Below the pieces are notes generated by a model that worked only from the letters and a program-made list of their open reading frames with translations, was not told the origin of the DNA and did no database searches. From Roseovarius azorensis (GTDB lineage Bacteria > Pseudomonadota > Alphaproteobacteria > Rhodobacterales > Rhodobacteraceae), in NCBI RefSeq assembly GCF_900109455.1, contig NZ_FOAG01000010.1:58013-122012 (forward strand): a stretch of DNA of 64,000 nt, read 5' to 3'. This document shows positions 8,371 to 15,147 of this stretch, in pieces (position 1 is the stretch's first letter; each line of letters starts with the position of its first letter). A program made the translations under genes and the position numbers.

Positions 8371-8775
8371 TCACCCCCCAATCGCCCCATACTCCTCCTC
8401 GCTCACATGCTCCAACCAGTCCGCTGTGCGGCCGTCTTCGGCCTCCTGCACCGCCAGGTGGCACATCATCATCTCGGGTGTCGCGCCGTGCCAGTGTTCC
8501 TCGCCTGGCGGGATCCAGACCGTGTCGCCTGGCCGGATTACCTGCGCCGCCGCGCCGCGCCGCCCGATCAGGCCCGCCCCCGACAGCACATGCAGCGTCT
8601 GCCCGAAGGGATGCGTGTGCCACGCCGTGCGCGCCCCCGGCTCGAAGGTGACGCGCAGCACCCGCACCCGCGCCGGCGCCGGCGCCTCGATCACCGTGTC
8701 CTGCCAGACCCGCCCGGTGAAATAGTCCGTGCTGGCCAGACGGCTGGCCCGTGTTCCTGCCTTCATGATCTCCAT
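8371..8775 (-). CDS. Cupin-domain protein, manganese hydroxynitrile-lyase-like type
   Basis: A 134-residue single-domain cupin. The start at 8775 is set by AAGGAG six bases upstream. Cupin motif 1 reads HTHPFGQ and motif 2 GEEHWHGA, giving candidate metal ligands H53, H55, Q59 and H94. This spacing and the FEPGARTAWHTHPFGQ context match the small Mn-cupins related to bacterial hydroxynitrile lyases (GtHNL type). These are often annotated as carboxymuconolactone decarboxylase-like cupins. The physiological substrate is unknown. It is divergent from rpmB. Confidence 0.85.
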   Translation of the reverse strand: MEIMKAGTRASRLASTDYFTGRVWQDTVIEAPAPARVRVLRVTFEPGARTAWHTHPFGQTLHVLSGAGLIGRRGAAAQVIRPGDTVWIPPGEEHWHGATPEMMMCHLAVQEAEDGRTADWLEHVSEEEYGAIGG

Positions 8776-8854
8776 CGTCGTCTCCTTCCGCTTTGCCCCG
8801 ATCCTAGCCGCATCCCCACCCCGATCAATGCCCCAAATTCCACGCCCGAATCCC

Positions 8855-8883
8855 TTGACGCGCCGCCGCTTTGGGCCTAAAGA
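8855..8883 (+). promoter_or_regulatory. Candidate sigma-70-type promoter of rpmB
   Basis: TTGACG (8855-8860) and TAAAGA (8878-8883) are separated by 17 bp, about 93 bp before the rpmB start. The hexamers resemble the alphaproteobacterial housekeeping consensus; no other good pair was seen in this gap. Confidence 0.4.
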
Positions 8884-8975
8884 CCCCAGACGGAATTCGG
8901 GGCGCTGCCTGTGGCGGTGCCCATTTGTGTTAAGAAGGGCCAGCACGCGCCCTCTTCAAAGACGAGGATGACCCC

Positions 8976-9266
8976 ATGTCGCGCCGCTGCGAACTGACCG
9001 GAAAAGGCCCGATGGTTGGCAACAACTCCAGCCACGCCAACAACAAGACCAAGCGTCGGTATCTGCCGAACCTCAACGATGTGACGCTGCAGTCGGAAAC
9101 CCTGAAGCGTGGCATCAAGCTGCGGATCTCGGCCCATGCGCTGCGCAGCGTCGATCATCGTGGCGGGCTGGATGCGTTCCTCGCCAAGGCCAAGGACGAC
9201 GAACTGTCAGCCAACGCGCTCAGGGTCAAGAAAGAGATCGCCAAGGCGCAGGCCGCAACCGCCTGA
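8976..9266 (+). CDS. rpmB: 50S ribosomal protein L28 (bL28)
   Basis: A 96-residue structural protein of the large ribosomal subunit. It begins [12 protein letters not shown] and carries the bL28 signature [17 protein letters not shown], followed by a basic C-terminal region. Its length suits the alphaproteobacterial form. It is monocistronic: a promoter candidate lies upstream and a hairpin terminator directly downstream. Confidence 0.97.
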   Translation: MSRRCELTGKGPMVGNNSSHANNKTKRRYLPNLNDVTLQSETLKRGIKLRISAHALRSVDHRGGLDAFLAKAKDDELSANALRVKKEIAKAQAATA

Positions 9267-9290
9267 TTGCCGTCCCCGGTCAATTTTCCG

Positions 9291-9318
9291 ACAGCCCCGT
9301 CCCTCGCGGCGGGGCTGT
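9291..9318 (+). terminator. Terminator of rpmB
   Basis: A perfect 9-bp stem ACAGCCCCG / CGGGGCTGT with a 10-nt loop, followed by CTTGCGTT, 25 bp after the rpmB stop. The T tract is weak, as is common in high-GC genomes. Confidence 0.65.
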
Positions 9319-9366
9319 CTTGCGTTACGGCTTGCCCCGGCCCCGGCTGAGCACCTATATCGCTGC

Positions 9367-9714
9367 ATGATGATCACGCGGCATTCCCTGACGGCCCTCG
9401 GCCTCTGCCTTTTTCTGGCGCTGACCAGTCAGACCTTGGCCGTGGCGCGTGGCGCCGCGCAGCCGGTGGGACATATCGTGCTTTGTACCGGCACCGGCCC
9501 GGTCAGCGTTGCGGTCGATGCCACGGGCCAGCCCACCGGCACGCCGCATATCTGCCCCGACTGCATGCTCGGCCTCTTTGGCGAGGCCCCCGCCGCGCCC
9601 GACGCGGCCCACAGGGCAGCGGCGACCGCAGCCCCCCGGCTGACCGGGATCACGCGACGCCCCGCCGGATCCGAATACCCCGCTTTCACGGCGCGCGCGC
9701 CCCCGGCTGTCTGA
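9367..9714 (+). CDS. DUF2946-like secreted protein (hypothetical)
   Basis: A 115-residue protein with an N-terminal hydrophobic segment (about residues 8-27), probably a signal peptide or anchor. The exported part has cysteines at C40 (VLCTG) and a CPDC pair at C63/C66. This pattern and its position directly before a PCu(A)C gene fit the DUF2946 group found beside copper-handling genes. The coding frame is proline/alanine-rich towards the end. A role in copper binding is inferred from context and cysteines only. Confidence 0.6.
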   Translation: MMITRHSLTALGLCLFLALTSQTLAVARGAAQPVGHIVLCTGTGPVSVAVDATGQPTGTPHICPDCMLGLFGEAPAAPDAAHRAAATAAPRLTGITRRPAGSEYPAFTARAPPAV

Positions 9715-9754
9715 TCCCGTAGACCCATTCACAGACAGATCAAAGGAGCGACAG

Positions 9755-10237
9755 ATGTCCCCCAAATCCACCCTTCTCGTGGCGCTTGCCGCCGCCACCC
9801 TTGCCCTGCCCGCCATGGCGCAGGAAATCCACATCCTCGACACCTACGCCCGCAGCGCCAGCCCGGCGGCCAAGACCGGCGCAGCCTTCATGCTGATCGA
9901 AAACATCGGCGATGCCGATGACCGGTTGATCGGAGCGAATTCCCCCGTTGCGCAGATCGCGCAGATCCACACCCACCGCGAAGAGGGCGGCGTGATGAAG
10001 ATGATCCATGTCGAGGATGGGCTGCCCGTTCCCGCAGGCGAGACGCTGTTTCTGGAACGCGGTGGCAGCCATATCATGTTCATGGGGCTGACCGAAAGCT
10101 TTGAGCAGGGCAAGACCGTGCCGCTCACGCTGGTGTTCGAGAAATCCGGCGAGATCACCCTCGACATCCCCGTCGACCTGACCCGCAAATCCGCCGAGGG
10201 TCATGGGCACGGGCACAGCCACGGCACAGGCAACTAG
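9755..10237 (+). CDS. Periplasmic copper chaperone, PCu(A)C family
   Basis: A 160-residue protein with a clear signal peptide (about residues 1-22, cleavage after AMA). The Cu(I)-binding histidine/methionine set is visible: H72/H74 with M81/M83 in HTHREEGGVMKM, and H106/M108 in HIMFM. A histidine-glycine tail (GHGHGHSHG) adds further metal-binding potential. PCu(A)C proteins deliver copper to the Cu(A) or Cu(B) site of cytochrome oxidases in the periplasm. The gene follows the DUF2946-like gene by 40 bp. Its stop overlaps the stop of convergent cobB. Confidence 0.93.
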   Translation: MSPKSTLLVALAAATLALPAMAQEIHILDTYARSASPAAKTGAAFMLIENIGDADDRLIGANSPVAQIAQIHTHREEGGVMKMIHVEDGLPVPAGETLFLERGGSHIMFMGLTESFEQGKTVPLTLVFEKSGEITLDIPVDLTRKSAEGHGHGHSHGTGN

Positions 10238-10926
10238 GCACCCAGCACCTCGGCCACCCAGACCGGCACCACCTCCGAGGCGCGGCCCAGCCGTGTCTCG
10301 GAGAAATCGCCGGTTATGTCGGACGGCTCCAGGTTCATCTCGACCCGCCAGGCCCCGCCGCGCGCCGCCTGCTGCGCGAAACCCGCCGCAGGCCAGACCT
10401 GCCCGGAGGTGCCTATCGCGACAAAGACATCCGCCTCGTCCAGATGCTGCCCGATCTCCACCATCCGGTATGGGATTTCGCCGAACCAGACCACATCGGG
10501 TCGCGCCGCGCGCGCAGCACAGACCGGACAGGCATCGCCCGGCCCCATCGCCAGCGGCGCCTGCCAGCGCGCGTCACAGGCAGCGCACAGCGCCCCTGAC
10601 AGCATGCCGTGCATGTGGATCACATTTTGCGCGCCCGCCGTCTCATGCAGCCCGTCCACATTCTGCGTGATGATCACCACCTCGCCATCATGCGCCGCCT
10701 GCAGCCGCGCCAGCGCCGCATGGGCCGGGTTGGGCCGCGCCTCCACCGCCTGCGCCCGGCGCGCATTGTAGAACCGGTGCACCAGCGCGGGATCGCGGGC
10801 AAACCCCTCAGGCGTCGCCACATCCTCGATCCGGTGCCGCGCCCAGAGTCCGCCGGCGTCGCGGAATGTGCCCAGCCCACTCTCGGCCGAAATCCCCGCC
10901 CCGGTCAGAATGACAATCTTTCGCAT
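10234..10926 (-). CDS. cobB: NAD-dependent protein deacylase, SIR2/CobB family
   Basis: 230 residues. It removes acetyl or succinyl groups from protein lysines using NAD+. Visible motifs are GAGISAESGLGTFRD (from residue 9), TQNVDGLH (87-94) and catalytic H106 in MHG. The structural zinc site is C114/C117/C133/C136. FYNARR carries Y53 and R56, the Tyr/Arg pair that marks class III desuccinylases such as E. coli CobB. The start ATG at 10924-10926 has AAGGAGG upstream. It is divergent from the phosphatase with only 39 bp between starts, and its stop overlaps the PCu(A)C stop. Confidence 0.94.
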   Translation of the reverse strand: MRKIVILTGAGISAESGLGTFRDAGGLWARHRIEDVATPEGFARDPALVHRFYNARRAQAVEARPNPAHAALARLQAAHDGEVVIITQNVDGLHETAGAQNVIHMHGMLSGALCAACDARWQAPLAMGPGDACPVCAARAARPDVVWFGEIPYRMVEIGQHLDEADVFVAIGTSGQVWPAAGFAQQAARGGAWRVEMNLEPSDITGDFSETRLGRASEVVPVWVAEVLGA

Positions 10927-10965
10927 TCGCCCTCCTTCGCGTATCTTATGGGCAAAGGAGCGTTG

Positions 10966-11403
10966 ATGACCACTCGCATCCTCTTTGTCTGCCTCGGCAA
11001 TATCTGCCGCTCTCCGGCGGCAGAGGGCATTGTGCGCAGCCTCGCGCCGCATCTCATCACCGACAGCGCCGGAACCGGCGGCTGGCATGTCGGCGAGGCC
11101 CCTTACGGCCCGATGCAGACCGCTGCGCGTGCCCGCGGCTATGATATCTCGGACCTGCGCGCGCGCCAGTTCAGCCCGATGGATTTTTCCATGTTCGACC
11201 TGATCATTGCGATGGACACCGAAAACCTGCACGATATCGAGGCGCTGCGCCCCGCAGGTGAAATCACACCCGTGCGGCTGTTTACCGACTATGCGCCCGA
11301 TGCGGGCACCGATACGATCCCCGATCCTTATTACACGCAGGATTTCGAGAGTGCGCTCAATCTGATCGAGATCTGCGCACGCGGCCTTGTCGCCCGGCTC
11401 TGA
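10966..11403 (+). CDS. Low-molecular-weight protein tyrosine phosphatase
   Basis: A 145-residue cytoplasmic phosphatase. The P-loop CLGNICRS begins at the nucleophile C9 and includes R15. The general acid is D120 in the DPYY motif. AAAGGAG precedes the ATG. The two tyrosines after D120 are typical sites of autophosphorylation control in this family. Bacterial members act on tyrosine kinases or arginine phosphate; no kinase gene is adjacent, so the partner is unknown. Confidence 0.93.
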   Translation: MTTRILFVCLGNICRSPAAEGIVRSLAPHLITDSAGTGGWHVGEAPYGPMQTAARARGYDISDLRARQFSPMDFSMFDLIIAMDTENLHDIEALRPAGEITPVRLFTDYAPDAGTDTIPDPYYTQDFESALNLIEICARGLVARL

Positions 11404-11407
11404 GCCG

Positions 11408-11445
11408 CTTTCGGGATTTCCGAAAGGGCCTTTCAGCACCTGAAA
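11408..11445 (+). terminator. Tandem hairpins after the phosphatase gene
   Basis: Two consecutive perfect stems: CTTTCGG-5 nt-CCGAAAG (11408-11426) and TTTCAG-3 nt-CTGAAA (11431-11445). They start 4 bp after the stop codon and fit a terminator or mRNA-stabilising structure before hisD. Confidence 0.45.
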
Positions 11446-11524
11446 AATCCTCGTCACGATCCCGGCAATTCCCTTGCCACAGCGCGTGCGTCCCCCCATT
11501 CCATAGAGGCAAGGAGATCGCACC

Positions 11525-12820
11525 ATGTCCGTCACTCATCTGAAAACCGCTCCCGGAGAACCGCCTCGCACCGCCGCCGACGTGGCCGATACCGTGCAGG
11601 TCATGCTGGCGCGGCTGCGCACGGGCGGCGCCCAGGTCGCGCTGGAATATGCCCGTCAGCTCGACGGCTGGTATGGGGCGATCACCGTCACCCGCGCCGA
11701 GATCGACGCCGCCGTGGCCCGCGTGCCGCAGGGGCTCAAGGACGATATCGGCTGGGCACATGACAACATCTCGCGCTTTGCCGCCGCACAGCGTGCCACC
11801 GCGCAGGACATGGCCCTCGAATTACGCCCCGGTCTGTGGGCGGGCCAACGCCAGATCCCACTCGCCGCCGCAGGCTGTTACGTTCCGGGCGGGCGCTACA
11901 GCCATATCGCCTCGGCGCTGATGTCCATTGCCACCGCGCGTGAGGCGGGCGTGCCCGACATTACCGCCTGCTCACCACCAAACGGCAGCCAGGGCATCCC
12001 CGACGCTATGCTCTACGCAATGGACCTCTCGGGGGCCACGCGCATCCTGACCATCGGCGGCGTGCAGGGCATTGCCGCGATGGCCTTTGGCCTCTTCGGC
12101 GCGCCGACGGCGGATATCCTCGTCGGTCCCGGCAACGCCTATGTCGCCGAGGCGAAACGACAACTTTTCGGCCCCATCGGCATCGACATGTTCGCAGGCC
12201 CCACCGATAGCCTGGTCCTCGCCGATGACACCGCCGATCCCGAAACCGTCGCCGCCGATCTTGTCGGACAGGCGGAGCATGGGAGCAATTCCCCCGTCTG
12301 GCTCGTCACAACGCACCGCCCGCTGGCCGATGCCGTGCTGGCCCGCGTGCCCGCCCTGATCGCCGAGCTGCCGGAACCGAACCGCGCGGCGGCCACCGCC
12401 GCCTGGCGCGATCTGGCCGAGGTGGCGCTATGCGATACACCCGAGGACATGGCGCAATATGCCGATGCAAAGGCGCCCGAACATCTGCATGTTCAGGCCC
12501 GCGACCTGCCGTGGTGGCGCATGCGCCTGCGCGCCTATGGCTCGCTTTTTCTGGGCGAGAACACCACCGTGGCCTTCGGCGACAAGGCGGCAGGCCCCAA
12601 CCACGTCTTGCCCACATCCGGTGCGGCGCGCTATACAGGGGGGCTTTCGGTGCACAAATTCCTCAAGACCGTGACCTGGCAAGAGGTGGATGCGCGCGCG
12701 CTGCCTGATCTTGCACGCGTCACCGCCAGTCTCAGCCGCGCCGAGGGCATGGAAGGACACGCCCGCAGCGCCGACATCCGGCTCGTCACGCAGAGCCGCA
12801 CGGCAACATCGACAGGATAA
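11525..12820 (+). CDS. HisD-family NAD-dependent dehydrogenase, HpsN-like
   Basis: 431 residues with all histidinol-dehydrogenase active-site positions: zinc ligands Q249, H252, D353 and H412, and the base pair E319-H320 (APEHL). Several blocks (AGCYVPGGRYSHIASA, GGVQGIAAMAFG, GQAEHG where HisD usually has AEHD, and YGSLFLGE) look closer to the paralogous sulfopropanediol dehydrogenase HpsN than to biosynthetic HisD. The genes following it are not histidine-biosynthetic; an Asp/Glu racemase follows by 9 bp. So it probably oxidises another polar alcohol. The true substrate, including histidinol, is open. Confidence 0.8.
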   Translation: MSVTHLKTAPGEPPRTAADVADTVQVMLARLRTGGAQVALEYARQLDGWYGAITVTRAEIDAAVARVPQGLKDDIGWAHDNISRFAAAQRATAQDMALELRPGLWAGQRQIPLAAAGCYVPGGRYSHIASALMSIATAREAGVPDITACSPPNGSQGIPDAMLYAMDLSGATRILTIGGVQGIAAMAFGLFGAPTADILVGPGNAYVAEAKRQLFGPIGIDMFAGPTDSLVLADDTADPETVAADLVGQAEHGSNSPVWLVTTHRPLADAVLARVPALIAELPEPNRAAATAAWRDLAEVALCDTPEDMAQYADAKAPEHLHVQARDLPWWRMRLRAYGSLFLGENTTVAFGDKAAGPNHVLPTSGAARYTGGLSVHKFLKTVTWQEVDARALPDLARVTASLSRAEGMEGHARSADIRLVTQSRTATSTG

Positions 12821-12829
12821 GACCGCCAC

Positions 12830-13510
12830 ATGAAAACCGTCGGCATTCTGGGGGGAATGGGACCCGAGGCCACCATCCTGCTGATGCAGAAACTGCTCAA
12901 CGCCGTGCCCGCACGCGACGATGCGGATCATATTCCGCTGATTGTGCATCAGAACCCGCAGGTGCCCAGCAGGATCAAGGCGCTGATCGAGGGTACCGGC
13001 GAGGATCCGGGGCCCACCCTCGCGCGCATGGCCCGCGATCTGCACTCCGCCGGAGCGCAGGCGCTCGCCATGCCCTGCAATACCGCGCACCACTATGCCC
13101 CAGCCGTTGCGGCGGCGACACCCCTGCCGTTTCTCGACATGATCGAGGCGACCGCGCGGTCGCTCACGGCACAGGGTGCGCAGCGCGTCGGCATGCTCGC
13201 CTCGCCCGCCACGCGGCTTGCGGGTGTGTTCGATGCCGCCTTTGCCGCGCATGGGCTGACCGCCGTGACCCTGCCCGACGACAGCGCGCTCCTGACGATC
13301 ATCCGCGCGGTCAAGGCAGGCGAGACCGCCGCCACCCTCGGCCCCCGCCTGCACGCAGAGGCCGAAACCCTGCTCGCGCAGGGCGCCGATCACCTGCTCG
13401 TGGCCTGCACCGAATTGTCGCTTATGACCGATGCCCTGCCACGCGGCACGCCAGCGACCGACAGCCTTGACTGCCTGACCGATGCGATCGTGAAATTTGC
13501 CAAGGGCTGA
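12830..13510 (+). CDS. Aspartate/glutamate racemase family protein
   Basis: 226 residues. It begins with the family's KTVGILGGMGPEAT motif. The two catalytic cysteines are C83 in MPCNTAH and C193 in ACTELS, so a two-base cofactor-independent racemase or isomerase mechanism is expected. RacX-like members act on amino acids other than Asp/Glu. The 9-bp spacing from the HisD paralogue suggests they share an operon and perhaps a pathway. The opposite strand is open through the whole gene (see findings), but codon and motif evidence clearly favours this strand. Confidence 0.88.
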   Translation: MKTVGILGGMGPEATILLMQKLLNAVPARDDADHIPLIVHQNPQVPSRIKALIEGTGEDPGPTLARMARDLHSAGAQALAMPCNTAHHYAPAVAAATPLPFLDMIEATARSLTAQGAQRVGMLASPATRLAGVFDAAFAAHGLTAVTLPDDSALLTIIRAVKAGETAATLGPRLHAEAETLLAQGADHLLVACTELSLMTDALPRGTPATDSLDCLTDAIVKFAKG

Positions 13511-13591
13511 TTGCGCCGCAGCCACATCACGCGCGCAACGCGCAAGACGGCAGACCACCGCCTTGCACGCGCGCCTCTCAGACGGCTGCAG

Positions 13592-14311
13592 AGATGCAGG
13601 AGGGGACCGCAGCTTGCTCAGAGAGACAAAGTGGAAGGCGAGAAAGATTGCAACAAAGAAACCGGGAAACATTGCCAGCGGATGCAGATTGATGATGTTG
13701 GGGGTCTCGTGCGCCATCAGATGCGCGAACCCTTCCGACGTGGTGATTCCCACCAGCACCGCCACGACGAAATCACCCAACCCGACAAGGTTGGCACGCA
13801 TCACCTTGGCCCGGGCATCCGGGGCATCCCGTGCACAGGCCCTCCACGCCCGATAACCCTCGACTCCGGCCCAGATGTCGCCCAGCCCCGCTAACAGCGC
13901 GAATTGCCACGGGATAACGCCCGCCGCCCAGCCGACAAGGAAAACCGCGCCCATGACCCGCGGGATCTGAAAGGCGATGAGCAGCCCCGGATCGGTATGC
14001 GCGACGATGGCCTGCCCGGTCCGCGTGCGCGTTGCCAGAAGCCACAGCGTGACCGCTCCGCCCAGCATCGAGAAGAGCACGACCGGCGGATCGCTCAGCG
14101 TGGCGGGCACCATGAACGCTCCCGATTGCGAGAGCGCCATCGCCCCCGCCCCCCAAAACGACAAGAGCCCGGCAGGCCACAGCACCGCACGCATCAAGGC
14201 GGCCCCGCCCAGCCCGGCGCGTGCCGCTCCAAGAGCCACAATGACAAGCGCCAGACCGGGCAGGAAAATGAAAAAGACATGCACATAGGCAAGAAAGACA
14301 TCAGATAGCAT
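13592..14311 (-). CDS. Multi-spanning membrane protein without a native stop (hypothetical)
   Basis: About 240 residues with seven or so hydrophobic segments, starting MLSDVFLAYVHVFFIF. The ATG at 14309-14311 has GGAG six bases upstream; in-frame ATGs at 14323 and 14365 are alternatives. Convincing membrane sequence ends near AFHFVSLSKLR (about 13610). After that the frame continues open to a stop at 12428, antisense to the racemase and part of hisD, with no protein-like features. The natural stop may have been lost by a small deletion or frameshift; the left boundary given is approximate. Divergent from an HxlR regulator, with a candidate operator between. Family not recognised. Confidence 0.6.
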
Positions 14312-14328
14312 CGGAATCTCCATTATTG

Positions 14329-14343
14329 CTACCTTTTTGGTAG
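14329..14343. promoter_or_regulatory. Candidate HxlR operator (inverted repeat)
   Basis: CTACC-TTTTT-GGTAG, a perfect 5-bp inverted repeat. It lies in the divergent region between the HxlR gene and the membrane-protein gene, just downstream of a minus-strand TATAAT (14355-14360). HxlR-family regulators commonly bind such short dyads between themselves and a divergent target, so binding here would block the membrane gene. Confidence 0.5.
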
Positions 14344-14387
14344 TTACTTCATTTATTATAGTCAATTCCCGTTTTGAATTCTCCCGC

Positions 14388-14393
14388 TATAAT
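14388..14393 (+). promoter_or_regulatory. -10 element (TATAAT) of the HxlR gene
   Basis: A perfect TATAAT whose predicted start point (about 14400) coincides with the ATG at 14401. No Shine-Dalgarno lies between, so a leaderless transcript is possible. No strong -35 is visible at the expected distance. Confidence 0.4.
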
Positions 14394-14400
14394 CGCGCGC

Positions 14401-14724
14401 ATGATCACATCCAGCCGTGACAATTGCCCGATCCTGCGCGCCACCAATGTCATGGGCGACCAATGGTCGATCCTCATCCTGCGCGAGTTCTTTCTCGAAG
14501 GCCCACGCCGCTTTCAGGATTTGCAAGACATGCTCGGGCTGTCGCCCAACACGCTCTCCAACCGATTGAAGAAACTGGAGAACGCAGGCATCGTGGCGCG
14601 CCGCGCCTATTCTTCGAACCCACCGCGCTCTGAATACGTGCTGACCGAAGCGGGCCGTGCGCTTGGCCCCGTGATGGGCGCACTGCGCCAATGGGGCGAG
14701 ACACATACGCCCGATCTCACATAG
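14401..14724 (+). CDS. HxlR-family transcriptional regulator
   Basis: A 107-residue winged-helix regulator from ATG 14401; a TTG at 14374 in frame is less likely. Family landmarks are an N-terminal cysteine (C9 in NCPILRATN), the GDQWSILILREFF helix, LGLSPNTLSNRLKKLE as the recognition helix and the YVLTEAGRALGPVM wing/dimer region. The cysteine is the redox or electrophile sensor in several characterised members. It probably controls the divergent membrane-protein gene and itself through the inverted repeat at 14329. Confidence 0.92.
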   Translation: MITSSRDNCPILRATNVMGDQWSILILREFFLEGPRRFQDLQDMLGLSPNTLSNRLKKLENAGIVARRAYSSNPPRSEYVLTEAGRALGPVMGALRQWGETHTPDLT

Positions 14725-14811
14725 CGTGTAAATCTACCGCATGCTGCATTGCGCGGCCCCTCCGGTATCGTCGCCCGAAGCGACCTCACAGGCATCATGG
14801 CGACCCCAAGG

Positions 14812-15147
14812 CTACCCCGTCGCTCGATTGGCGACCTTTTCCAGATGCACGCGCAGTTGTTCGGCCTCATAGCGGGCCTCGCGCAGCCCTTCCATGGTGG
14901 CGGCCAGCTCTGCCTCGGTCTGGCTCAGCTGATTGGTCAGTTCCGCTTCGCGCTGCTGCAGATAGGTGATCGCCTGATCGCGGGTCTCTTCGGCCTCGTG
15001 CAGTTCCTGCGCCATACGATCCAGTTCGCCCATGTCCGAACCGGGCACCCGGATAAAGCGATGCACCAGCCAGTTGGCGAACCAGCCCATGCAGAACGCC
15101 ACGAACAGCACGATGGCCGTGGCGATTATAAACTCAGTTCTGTTCAT
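14812..15147 (-). CDS. Small membrane-anchored coiled-coil protein (hypothetical)
   Basis: A 111-residue protein with one N-terminal membrane helix (about residues 6-25), followed by a charged, heptad-rich region. GELDRMAQELHEAEETRDQAITYL and the glutamate/glutamine-rich stretch after it look like a coiled coil. The ATG at 15145-15147 overlaps the end of the OmpA-family gene by 14 bp, so it is translationally linked to it. It may be a partner of that envelope protein. No family recognised. Confidence 0.7.
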   Translation of the reverse strand: MNRTEFIIATAIVLFVAFCMGWFANWLVHRFIRVPGSDMGELDRMAQELHEAEETRDQAITYLQQREAELTNQLSQTEAELAATMEGLREARYEAEQLRVHLEKVANRATG

